Shown here piece by piece: positions 21,432-29,295 of a stretch of 64,000 bases of DNA (position 1 is the stretch's first letter; every line of letters begins with the position of its first letter). Made by a program: the position numbers and the translations under genes. Location of the stretch: assembly GCA_945860595.1 (NCBI GenBank), contig CAMAQV010000005.1:35905-99904 (forward strand), read 5' to 3'. The notes below the pieces were generated by a model, which was not told where the DNA came from, did not search any database, and saw only the letters and a list, made by a program, of their open reading frames with translations. This DNA comes from Comamonas sp. lk. GTDB taxonomy: Bacteria > Pseudomonadota > Gammaproteobacteria > Burkholderiales > Burkholderiaceae_C.

Positions 21432-22613
21432 TCAAGCGGCGCGCATGTTCGCGTTGTGTTGCCGCAGCACGCCTTCGCCGGGGTTATGGGGCAGCCTGCT
21501 GACCGGGCAGGCGTCTTGAACCCGGGCATGCATATCCAGCACGCAGTGCTCATATGAGGACAGCGGCCCGAAGGCGAAATCCTGTGAATTCAACCCCGCC
21601 TGCACCCGCTCGCACAAGGCCCGATCTTCCGCGCCCACGCGCCGGTTGATGCGTGCATTGAGGTGGCGCAAGACCCGCATTTCACGCCGCGTATCGGGGC
21701 GCACGTAAATGGGGTAGCGCACCCGGCAGCGCTGCCCGCCGAGCGGGAAAAACTGGAACAAGTCCATGCTGTCGCCATACAGGTCCAGCCCAGTGTTGGG
21801 CGGCATGGTGAAAAATGACCAGGTGTTGCGTACCTGGGCGGGCAGCGCGCTGTTGAGGGCCGGGGCCATGCGCTGGTACATCCGCTCGGCCCAGTTGCTG
21901 GACGGCTCCGGTCGCAGCACGCTCAGACTGCCCGCCACGCCATGCACGTTCATAAAGCCGGTCAGGTCGCTGTCGAGCAATCGCTGGTAGCCGGGATGCC
22001 CGACCGGCACATGGTAGTTCTCCAGGTTGTTGTCCACGCCGACCTTCCAGTTGCAGTCCCATTCCTCAAGGAACGCGGCTTGCAGCGGCACCATCTCTTC
22101 CAAGCGGTAGGGTTCGATCAGCGGAAGGTACTCTGCCCACATGCTGTGCAGGCTCGCACCGCCGGGCACGATGCGCACAAACACCAGCCCGCATAAGACC
22201 TCGATATCCAAGGCCCGCAGGCCCAGCGACTGGGTGTCGTGGTCGGCAAAGGTGTGCTCTGCCGGCCGACCGGCCAGCCTTCCGTCGGTGTGGTAACTCC
22301 AGCCATGGTAGGGGCAGCTCAAGCGCGCTTTGCACTGTGCTGCCCCTTCCAGCAATTTGGCTCCGCGGTGGCGGCAGACATTGAGAAAAGCCCGCAAAAC
22401 TCCATCCTCACCGCGCAGCACCAGCACCGGGTCGCGGGGCAGATCCAGCGTGAAGAAGTCGCGCTGCCGGGGTACTTCATTCACGTGGCAGACAAACTGC
22501 CAGGACGTACGAAACAAGTTCTCGTATTCCAGCTCGGCCAGCTCTGCGCTTTGGTAGGTCCAGGCTGCGAGAGGGCGCGTTGCGGTACTGTGCTGGATGG
22601 GGGATGTGTTCAT
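21432..22613 (-). CDS. Rieske non-heme iron oxygenase, alpha subunit (second copy)
   Basis: A terminal oxygenase of 393 residues. The N-terminal Rieske [2Fe-2S] ligands are C80-x-H82 and C100-x2-H103 (VCRHRGAKL and SCPYHGW). The catalytic iron motif ENYHVPVGH supplies two histidines four residues apart. It resembles the alpha subunits that demethylate or hydroxylate small quaternary amines or aromatics. ATG 22613 lies two bases after the stop of the TetR gene. No reductase or ferredoxin partner is encoded in the window, so electrons must come from elsewhere. Substrate unknown. Confidence 0.85.
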   Translation of the reverse strand: MNTSPIQHSTATRPLAAWTYQSAELAELEYENLFRTSWQFVCHVNEVPRQRDFFTLDLPRDPVLVLRGEDGVLRAFLNVCRHRGAKLLEGAAQCKARLSCPYHGWSYHTDGRLAGRPAEHTFADHDTQSLGLRALDIEVLCGLVFVRIVPGGASLHSMWAEYLPLIEPYRLEEMVPLQAAFLEEWDCNWKVGVDNNLENYHVPVGHPGYQRLLDSDLTGFMNVHGVAGSLSVLRPEPSSNWAERMYQRMAPALNSALPAQVRNTWSFFTMPPNTGLDLYGDSMDLFQFFPLGGQRCRVRYPIYVRPDTRREMRVLRHLNARINRRVGAEDRALCERVQAGLNSQDFAFGPLSSYEHCVLDMHARVQDACPVSRLPHNPGEGVLRQHNANMRAA

Positions 22614-22615
22614 GC

Positions 22616-23260
22616 TCAGCCTGTGATTGATTCGTTCAGCAGATGCTGCACCGAGGCCAGGCAGATTGCTTTGGCCTGCGCAGCCCGGAAGGTGCCGGGG
22701 TCTAGTGCCGCATGCAGCCACAGGCCGGTAATCAGCGCCATCAGCCCGGTGGCCTGTTTGTCTGCGTCGATGGTGATCCCGCGCGTGGCAGCCAGGCGCA
22801 CAAAGATGCCCCGGTAAATTTTCAGGTCCATTTTGTACAGCGCCCGATCCAGTTTGCTCAGTTTGGGGTACTTGGGGATGACGCTCCAAAAGCCCAACCA
22901 GGTCCGCAGGTTGTCGGTATTGAAGATGGATGTGTCGAAGTTTTTGTCAATGCACTGGCGCAGCGCAAGGGTTGGGTCTTTGGTGTCGGCAATGCCGGCC
23001 AGGGTGTATGCCGTCCAGCTGTCGCAGAGTTGCTGGTAGGCCTGCATGATGAGCTCTTCTTTGGAGCCGAAGTGGTGATTGATCAGCCCGCGCGAGACCT
23101 GGCCCTCGGCGCAAATGCGTTCGATCGTGGTGCCGCTGTAGCCGTGCTGGGCGATGGAGCGGGTCGTCGCCGCAATCAGCATGCGCCGCCGCACCTCGGG
23201 CTGCTCGCGTACCCGTGCTGCGGCAAGGTGGAGTTGGGTCCCTGGTGTGGCGCTGGTCAT
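22616..23260 (-). CDS. TetR/BetI-like transcriptional repressor
   Basis: A 214-residue regulator with an N-terminal TetR helix-turn-helix: RRRMLIAATTRSIAQHGYSGTTIERICAEGQVSRGLINHHFGSKEEL. This closely follows BetI, the choline-responsive repressor of betaine synthesis (IxHHFGxKxxL). The ligand domain contains WLGFWSVI, also BetI-like. Its start overlaps the upstream Rieske stop (ATGA), and its stop is two bases before the next Rieske gene, so it sits within the operon it probably controls. The ligand may be a quaternary amine related to the pathway substrate. Confidence 0.85.
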   Translation of the reverse strand: MTSATPGTQLHLAAARVREQPEVRRRMLIAATTRSIAQHGYSGTTIERICAEGQVSRGLINHHFGSKEELIMQAYQQLCDSWTAYTLAGIADTKDPTLALRQCIDKNFDTSIFNTDNLRTWLGFWSVIPKYPKLSKLDRALYKMDLKIYRGIFVRLAATRGITIDADKQATGLMALITGLWLHAALDPGTFRAAQAKAICLASVQHLLNESITG

Positions 23261-24531
23261 AGTGGATTATTTGGCAAGGCCCCGTGCATCGCCTCCAGAT
23301 ACCACTCGCCGTACTGCCGGGCGTAGATTTCCATGGGGTTATAGGGGCCCGGTTCAAAAAACACCGAGTTCACCCCGCGTTGATTGGTCTCAATGATGTG
23401 CCGGTCCTCCTGGCTGGTTTGGTCCCACAACCAGGTGAGGGCGTCGACCTGGTAGTCCACGCCCTCACGCGCGGCGCCGTCGACCAGCCAGATCAGCTCA
23501 AACGCGGTGCGGTCCACCGATTGTGGAATGGTGCGGTAGAGCAGGGTGTGGTCCGGATAAGCGACGAAGTTGGACGTTGGCCCCACGTCGATAAATGAAA
23601 AACCGCCGTCGTAGCCCCGGCCTTTGAAGTCGCCCATGAGCGGCGCCAGACCCTGTCCGTCTCGGCTGCCGCTGACCACCCCATCGACCAGCGCCGAGCG
23701 GATGCTGTCGGCGCTTTCTTGGCCCGCTTGGGCTTTGCGGAAATAAAAGTCGGTGTCGCGCAGGCCAATACCCAGTGCATCATCGCGCGCCCGCATGGCG
23801 GCGTCGGCGGCCTCACGCTGCGCTCCGGAGCGGGCATAGGTATGGCGCTTGGAGTACTCCTGGTGCGCTGGCCCGCAGTGGTAGCACTCTTGGTAGTTTT
23901 CTTCCACCAGCTTCCAGTTGGCTTGGATCTGGTAAGTCTTGCGGGCGGCCACTTTCGCGTCCCGCCAGCCGTACACCCGGGCCGACACGGCAAAGGCTTC
24001 CTGCACATGCGCCAGCCCCAGCGGCTCACGCGCCAGGGTGATGAAAATCATGCCCTCTTCCACGTGCACCCGCGCTTGCTTGAGGGGGAAATCCTCGGCG
24101 CGAAAGCCGGGTTCGCTCAGGCGCGCAGCCTGCAGCAGGCCCGCGCTGTCATAGGTCCAGGCGTGGTAGGGGCAGACAAAGCGGCCCTGGGCGGCGTGGC
24201 CCTGCGCCTGGTCACACAGTCTGGCGCCCCGGTGGCGGCAAACGTTGAGCAAGGCCCGCACCTGCCCGTCCTCGCCGCGCACCAAGATGAATGATTCGCC
24301 CGCCAGCTCGGCGGTGAAGAAATCCCCCGCTGCGGGCAGCATGCTGGTGTGGCCTACGCAGTGCCAGTGCGCTGTGACAAAGTGGTGCATGTCCACGGCG
24401 AACAGATCGGGGTCGGTGTAAAAAGCCCGCGGTAGGGCGTGGCCGGGCCGGCATTGCGCCAGCGCGCTGCGCAGCGTGGCCAGCTGGCGCGCGGGCGGAG
24501 CGGGGAAGTGGATGGTCTGGGCGATCTGCAT
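23257..24531 (-). CDS. Rieske non-heme iron oxygenase, GbcA-like
   Basis: A 424-residue terminal oxygenase. Its beginning (CRPGHALPRAFYTDPDLFAVDM) resembles GbcA, the Rieske subunit of glycine betaine demethylase. Rieske ligands are C98-x-H100 and C120-x2-H123; the catalytic iron motif is ENYQECYHCGPAH. It probably oxidises an N-methyl or similar group. The stop overlaps the start of the TetR gene. The start codon at 24531 has no clear ribosome-binding site and lies directly downstream of an 8-bp tandem repeat array. The partner reductase (GbcB type) is absent from the window. Confidence 0.85.
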   Translation of the reverse strand: MQIAQTIHFPAPPARQLATLRSALAQCRPGHALPRAFYTDPDLFAVDMHHFVTAHWHCVGHTSMLPAAGDFFTAELAGESFILVRGEDGQVRALLNVCRHRGARLCDQAQGHAAQGRFVCPYHAWTYDSAGLLQAARLSEPGFRAEDFPLKQARVHVEEGMIFITLAREPLGLAHVQEAFAVSARVYGWRDAKVAARKTYQIQANWKLVEENYQECYHCGPAHQEYSKRHTYARSGAQREAADAAMRARDDALGIGLRDTDFYFRKAQAGQESADSIRSALVDGVVSGSRDGQGLAPLMGDFKGRGYDGGFSFIDVGPTSNFVAYPDHTLLYRTIPQSVDRTAFELIWLVDGAAREGVDYQVDALTWLWDQTSQEDRHIIETNQRGVNSVFFEPGPYNPMEIYARQYGEWYLEAMHGALPNNPL

Positions 24532-24542
24532 GGTGCGGGGGT

Positions 24543-24650
24543 GCTTATGAGCTTGTGAGCTTGTGGGCTTATGTGCGAAGGTGCGAAGGTGCGAAGGTGC
24601 GAAGGTGCGAAGGTGCGAAGGTGCGAAGGTGCGAAGGTGCGAAGGTGCGG
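24543..24650. repeat. Tandem array of 8-bp repeats between two operon genes
   Basis: Nine perfect head-to-tail copies of GTGCGAAG run from 24573 to 24644, ending in a partial copy. They are preceded in the same 8-bp phase by four degenerate units of the form GCTTRTGN (24543-24574). The array fills the 120-bp gap between the stop of the GcvT-like gene (24652) and the start of the GbcA-like gene (24531). In transcription order it is the leader of the latter. Slipped-strand copy-number change is likely in principle. Confidence 0.93.
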
Positions 24651-24651
24651 C

Positions 24652-25905
24652 TCAGCGCAAAGGAGGGGGCATGGCCCGGCGGCGGGCCGGGGCATAAAAA
24701 GGACGCGGCACGATCCAGCTGCGCACGTTGCGGCGCTCCCACTGGAGCTCCCGGTGCAGGTAGAGGTCGACCCACAGCGAGGCCGGGCTGTCACAGTGCG
24801 GCGCGTCGATGCGGGCAATGGCAATGTTGCGCTTGAGCGTGGGTGACCACAGGGCCGAGGTGATTTCACCCACCTGCACGCTGTTGTCCACATCGGCATA
24901 AACCAGTGCGCCATGTGCGGGCTTGTTGCCGTCCAGCTCCAGGCCCACCAACTTGCGCCGCACGCCGCTGGTTTTGGACTCCAGGAGGGCGCGCCGTCCG
25001 TTGAAATGGCCTTTATCCAGCACCACCGTCCAGTCCAGGTTCAGTTCCCACGGCGTGCTCTCGCGCCCCAAGCGCAGAGTCTGTGCGCAGGACAGGAAGT
25101 CCACGCCGGGCAGGATAAAGCCGGCTTCGATACGCGCCATCTCCAGCGCCTGGTAGCCCATGGGTGTGATGCCCCGGTTCGCACCCGCTTGCATCAGGGT
25201 GTTCCATAGCGTAGTGGCGTGGTGCGGCGCGACCCAGACCTCGTAACCCAGGTCGCCCGTGAAGCCGGTGCGTGAAATCAGGACCTCGTGGCCATCGTAG
25301 GAATGCCGCGAAATACCCATGGCGGCCAGCGTTTCCAGTCCGGAAAATCCTGCCGCCTGCAACACCGCAAACGCGGTGGGGCCTTGCAACGCCAGCGCCG
25401 CGATGTCGGCGGTGACTTCGGCTATCTGCACATCAAAGCCATAGGCGCAGTCCAAAAACCAGTCGAGCTGCCGCTCCTGGCAGCAGACCCGAAATTCCTG
25501 AGGGCCCAAACGGAACACAGTGCCGTCGTCCACTACATAACCCGCATCGTCACACCACAGCGTGTACAGCACGCGGTCTGTGGCCAGTTTGGCAATGTTG
25601 CCGGTCACCATGCGGTTGAGGTAGCGCTCGGCGTCGGGGCCGCTGATGCGGTACTTCACCATGGGTGTCAGGTCGAACAGCGCGCAGGTGTTGCGGATGG
25701 CGAAGTATTCCTGCTCCACGTAGGAGTACACATCAGGGGTCAGGTAACCTGCCCAGGCGATGAAGCTATCAGTCTGTATCCACGGCAGGCTGGCTTCATA
25801 AAAAGGCGTGTGGAGCAAGGGACGCAGGTAGTGCGACTGGGCCTGCCCATCCTGCGGTGCCCTGCGGGGTGCGCTCCAGGGCGCGGGGGCTTTTTCATGC
25901 GCCAT
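24652..25905 (-). CDS. GcvT/DmdA-like aminomethyltransferase family protein
   Basis: A 417-residue protein of the folate-dependent GcvT superfamily. The family core is visible: EYFAIRNTCALFDLTPMVKYRISGPDAERYLNRM, ALQGPTAFAVLQ, SRTGFTGDLGYEVW and GYQALEMARIEAGFILPGVDF. Members move methyl or methylene groups from amines or sulfonium compounds to tetrahydrofolate (GcvT, sarcosine dehydrogenases, DmdA). No other glycine-cleavage genes are nearby, so a demethylase role beside the Rieske enzymes is more likely. The start at 25905 overlaps the upstream FAD gene by 11 bp; ATG 25917 would add four residues. Confidence 0.85.
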   Translation of the reverse strand: MAHEKAPAPWSAPRRAPQDGQAQSHYLRPLLHTPFYEASLPWIQTDSFIAWAGYLTPDVYSYVEQEYFAIRNTCALFDLTPMVKYRISGPDAERYLNRMVTGNIAKLATDRVLYTLWCDDAGYVVDDGTVFRLGPQEFRVCCQERQLDWFLDCAYGFDVQIAEVTADIAALALQGPTAFAVLQAAGFSGLETLAAMGISRHSYDGHEVLISRTGFTGDLGYEVWVAPHHATTLWNTLMQAGANRGITPMGYQALEMARIEAGFILPGVDFLSCAQTLRLGRESTPWELNLDWTVVLDKGHFNGRRALLESKTSGVRRKLVGLELDGNKPAHGALVYADVDNSVQVGEITSALWSPTLKRNIAIARIDAPHCDSPASLWVDLYLHRELQWERRNVRSWIVPRPFYAPARRRAMPPPLR

Positions 25906-27469
25906 GGCGGACTCCATCCTTCAGCACTTCGCGCGCGGCGTTGCGCCCGGCCCAGCCCGATACGCCGCCGCCGGGGTGGCTGGCCGCGCCGCACAGGTAC
26001 AGCCCGGGCAGCGGGCTGCGGTACTGGTGGCTGAGTGCCACCGGGCGGTTGACAAAAAACTGGTCAAAGGTCATGCCGCCCTGGTGCCAGTGGCCCCCCT
26101 CCAGGCCGAATGCGCGTTCCAGATCCGCCGGGGTGAGCAGTTCGCTGGCCACCACCAGTTTGCTGATCCCCGGTGCATAGTGTTCCAGCGTGGCCATGGT
26201 GTTGGCCAGCAGAAGCGCTTTAGCGGCCTGCGGGTCTGGCCCCAGGTCATACGGCACAAACTGCACCAGCGCCGACAAGACGTGCTGCCCAGCAGGGGCC
26301 AGCGTGGGGTCGTTGACGCTGGGCAGGGTGATTTCCAGCGCCGGGTGCTCGGGAATATCGCGGTACTTGGAGGGGTTGAAAGCGTTTTCCAGGTAGTCCA
26401 TGCTGGGGCTGATCAGCAAGCGTCCGGCCAGTGCCGCCGCGTCCACCCCTTTGAAGACCGGTGCGCTGCGCAGGGCCAAATGCAGTTTGGCCACCAGGCC
26501 GCATGCGCGGAAGTTGCGGATGCGGCGCACACATCCGGCGTCCAGATGTTCAACACCCAACATGCCGAGCAAGGTGGCGCGCAAAGCCGCGCTGCTGACC
26601 ACCACCGGCGCTGTGACCGTATGGCCGTCTGCCAACACCACGCCGCTGGCGTGGTCGCCGCTGACCGCAATGCGCGTCACGCGGGTTTGCAGTCGTATCT
26701 CAACCCCCGCTGCGCCACAGGCTGTGGCCAGCGCCTCACACAGCGCGCCCATGCCGCCGCGCGGCTGGGCCAAACCCAGTGCGCCGGCTTGCTGCTCCCC
26801 GGCCAGCCGGTGCAGCCAGGTCAGCACGGTGCTGGGCGCGCGCGGGCCGTAGTCTGCGCCGAGGGTGGCGTCAAAGGCCAGCGCGCCTTTGAGCAAAGGA
26901 CTGTGCAGATTGTCATCAAGCAGGTCATAGGCGTTCATGCCGGCAATGCGCAGCAACTCGCGCATGGGCGCGGTGCCCAGCAGCCGCAGCCGCAGTGCCA
27001 GGCGCAGCATGTCCCACCGCTCTCGCCAGCCTTTGAGCGACAGGCGTGGCGGCGTAGTCGAAAACAAGGTGGCAAAAACCCCTGCATAGCGTCCCATCCG
27101 GGCCCGCAAGCTGGCGTAGGCCGCCACATCAGCTGCACCCAGACCGGCGCCGCTGGCCTGCGCCCCTGCGATGCGGATGGCGCCACCGGCCGGGTCCAAG
27201 GCATAGGTGCTGATCTGGGTGGCGGCGAAGCGCAGGCCGTGGGCACTCAGGTTCAATTCCTGCACCAGCGACCGGGGGAGTCCGTGCAGCAGGTGGGCGC
27301 AGGCCGATACCTGAAAGCCAGGCGCAAAGCTGCGTGTGGCAGCAGCGCCGCCGACATGGTCAGCCGCTTCCAATAGAAGCACCCGCCGGCCGGCGCGCGC
27401 CAGGTCCAAGGCGCACAGCAGGCCGTTATGCCCCGCACCAATCACGATGGCGTCGTAGGCGGTACTCAT
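25895..27469 (-). CDS. PYROXD2/phytoene-desaturase-like FAD oxidoreductase (copy B)
   Basis: A flavoprotein of 524 residues. It opens with IVIGAGHNGLLCALDLARAG and VGGAA, the dinucleotide-binding fold in the GxGHNG form characteristic of PYROXD2-like and carotenoid-desaturase-like oxidoreductases. The C-terminus has GLYLCGAASHPGGGVSGWAG, the second FAD contact. Such enzymes oxidise C-N or C-C single bonds; the substrate here is unknown. Its ATG overlaps the stop of copy A (ATGA), and its own end overlaps the GcvT-like gene. Confidence 0.85.
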   Translation of the reverse strand: MSTAYDAIVIGAGHNGLLCALDLARAGRRVLLLEAADHVGGAAATRSFAPGFQVSACAHLLHGLPRSLVQELNLSAHGLRFAATQISTYALDPAGGAIRIAGAQASGAGLGAADVAAYASLRARMGRYAGVFATLFSTTPPRLSLKGWRERWDMLRLALRLRLLGTAPMRELLRIAGMNAYDLLDDNLHSPLLKGALAFDATLGADYGPRAPSTVLTWLHRLAGEQQAGALGLAQPRGGMGALCEALATACGAAGVEIRLQTRVTRIAVSGDHASGVVLADGHTVTAPVVVSSAALRATLLGMLGVEHLDAGCVRRIRNFRACGLVAKLHLALRSAPVFKGVDAAALAGRLLISPSMDYLENAFNPSKYRDIPEHPALEITLPSVNDPTLAPAGQHVLSALVQFVPYDLGPDPQAAKALLLANTMATLEHYAPGISKLVVASELLTPADLERAFGLEGGHWHQGGMTFDQFFVNRPVALSHQYRSPLPGLYLCGAASHPGGGVSGWAGRNAAREVLKDGVRHGA

Positions 27470-29070
27470 GCGGCCACCCGGCGATTCAAATCGGCCAGCA
27501 CGGTGCGCGCGGCATTCGCCCCCGGCGCGCCCATCACCCCGCCGCCGGGGTGGGTGCTGGAGCCGCACAGGTACAGGCCCCGTATCGGCGAACGGTATTG
27601 GGCGTAGCCGGGAATGGGGCGGTTGAACAGAAGTTGGTCCATGGTCAGCTCGCCCTGGAAGATGTTGCCCTCGGACAGGCCGACCTCGTTTTCAATGTCC
27701 CAGGGCGTTCGGATTTCCGCGTGGCGGATCAGGCTTTTGAAATTGGGGCTGTGTTCGGCGATGGCGTTGATCACCGTGTCGCCAAAGGCCTGGCGCTTGG
27801 CGTCATCCCACGGCCCATCGGCCAGGTGGTAGGGCGCGTACTGCACGAACACCGACATGTAGTGCTTGCCTTCGGGCGCCATGGTGGGGTCGATGATGGA
27901 CGGCAACAGCATGTCCACATAGGGCTTGCGCGACCAGCGCCCGGCTTTCCAGTCGTCGTAGCCGCGCTCGATCTCGTCCATGGTCTCGGAGATGTGCATA
28001 TCTCCGCGAATGGCGGGGGAATCGGCGGGCAGGGCCGGGAAATGGGGCAGCCCGTCCAGTGCAATATTGAGTTTGCCCGAGGAGCCGCGGATCTTGAAGC
28101 GCCGCACTAGGTTGACAAAATCAGGCGGCAGCTCTTTTTCGTCCACCGTCTGCAAGAAGGTGCGTTTGACATCCATATTGCTGATCACCGTGCTGGCGTA
28201 GAACTCTGTGCCCGATTGCAAAGCCACGCCATAGGTGCGCCCGTTGCGCGACAAAATCTGGGCCACCGGGCTGTCGGTGCGGATCTCGCCGCCGCTGGCC
28301 CGCAAAGAGTCCGACATGGCCCGCGTGACCGCGCCCATACCACCGCGCGCAAAACCCCATGAGCCCACGGCATCATCGATGTCACCCATGTAATGGTGCA
28401 ACAGCACGTAGGCGCTTCCCGGTGAACGCGGCCCCAGCGCTGTGCCGATGATGGAACTCCCCGCCATGGTGGCTTTGATCAGATCGTTTTCAAAATACTC
28501 GTCTAGGTAGTCAGCCGCACTCATGGTCCAAAAACGCAAGGTCTCGTGCATGCGTTCCTCGCCCAGCGCGTGGAAGCGCTGTCCCAGGTAGAGCAACTCC
28601 ATGATGTCGGTGGCCTTGAAGGAGGCCGGGTCCGGCGGCGTGCGCATCAGCAAGGGTTTGATGAACTTGCACTGGCGCATCACATCGCGTGAAAAACGCT
28701 CATACGCCTGCGCGTCGCGCGGCGAATGGCGCGCGTATTCGCGCCGCTGCGCGTCATGGTTGGGGTAGGTCGCCAAGTGCCGCCCGTCTTTGGTAAACGC
28801 CGCGCCGCCGCCATAGGGGATGACTTGCAAGCCAAACTTGGGCAATTCCAGCGCCCGCATGATTTCGGGGCGCAACAGACTGCACACATAGGAGCAGTTG
28901 GAGTACGTGAATTCCGGGTGCAGGCTGCGGCTGACCGCTGCGCCGCCAATGTAGTCATTGCGCTCCAGCACCAGCACTTTCAGACCGGCACGCGCCAGGT
29001 AGCAGGCACTGACCAGCCCGTTGTGGCCGGAACCGACCACGATCACATCGTATTTTTCTGTGCCTGCCAT
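27466..29070 (-). CDS. PYROXD2/phytoene-desaturase-like FAD oxidoreductase (copy A)
   Basis: A 534-residue paralogue of the next gene. Landmarks are VIVVGSGHNGLVSACYLARAG, IGGAAVSRSLHPEF, FARGGMGAVTRAM, and the C-terminal GLYLCGSSTHPGGGVMGAPG. It is the first gene of a minus-strand operon of six. ATG 29070 (MAGTEKYDVIVVG) is preferred; an in-frame start at 29181 would place coding sequence over the promoter. Two adjacent, translationally coupled paralogues suggest two successive oxidations or a heteromeric enzyme. Confidence 0.87.
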   Translation of the reverse strand: MAGTEKYDVIVVGSGHNGLVSACYLARAGLKVLVLERNDYIGGAAVSRSLHPEFTYSNCSYVCSLLRPEIMRALELPKFGLQVIPYGGGAAFTKDGRHLATYPNHDAQRREYARHSPRDAQAYERFSRDVMRQCKFIKPLLMRTPPDPASFKATDIMELLYLGQRFHALGEERMHETLRFWTMSAADYLDEYFENDLIKATMAGSSIIGTALGPRSPGSAYVLLHHYMGDIDDAVGSWGFARGGMGAVTRAMSDSLRASGGEIRTDSPVAQILSRNGRTYGVALQSGTEFYASTVISNMDVKRTFLQTVDEKELPPDFVNLVRRFKIRGSSGKLNIALDGLPHFPALPADSPAIRGDMHISETMDEIERGYDDWKAGRWSRKPYVDMLLPSIIDPTMAPEGKHYMSVFVQYAPYHLADGPWDDAKRQAFGDTVINAIAEHSPNFKSLIRHAEIRTPWDIENEVGLSEGNIFQGELTMDQLLFNRPIPGYAQYRSPIRGLYLCGSSTHPGGGVMGAPGANAARTVLADLNRRVAA

Positions 29071-29134
29071 GTGGATGCTCCATACCGGCGCGGCGCGCCC
29101 CGATGGCAGCGCGTGTACGCAAGTACCAGAGCTT

Positions 29135-29163
29135 ACTGTACGGCTGTTTAGTACATTGGGCAA
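29135..29163 (-). promoter_or_regulatory. Promoter and inverted-repeat operator for the minus-strand FAD/Rieske operon
   Basis: On the minus strand TTGCCC (29163-29158) and TACAGT (29140-29135) form a weak -35/-10 pair with a 17-bp spacer. A perfect inverted repeat, TGTAC-N9-GTACA (29137-29155), covers the -10 box and most of the spacer, where a TetR-type repressor would act. The BetI-like regulator encoded in this operon is the natural candidate. The repeat is observed; its function is inferred. Confidence 0.5.
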
Positions 29164-29216
29164 TCCGTATCGACCCGTCATGGGGTTTGCCCTAGTGTCG
29201 GCTGGGCGATCGGGGA

Positions 29217-29245
29217 TTGACGGCGCAGTCTTACTAAACTATCGT
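29217..29245 (+). promoter_or_regulatory. Predicted promoter for the acyl-CoA dehydrogenase/transporter operon
   Basis: TTGACG (29217-29222) and TATCGT (29240-29245) are separated by 17 bp. Transcription would start near 29252, giving a leader of about 45 bases before the ATG at 29296. Immediately after lies GTTCAAC, resembling half of a BetI-type operator, but no second half is seen. This promoter and the one at 29135-29163 are divergent and about 80 bp apart, so shared control is plausible. Confidence 0.5.
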
Positions 29246-29295
29246 TCAACACAAACGGGCCCGCATCGGGCCTGTCTGCCCCAGCGAACCCACCC

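Noticed and set aside
24543..24650. Repeat array as a possible CRISPR
   Set aside because: Units are 8 bp with no spacers and no cas genes nearby, so it is a simple tandem repeat.
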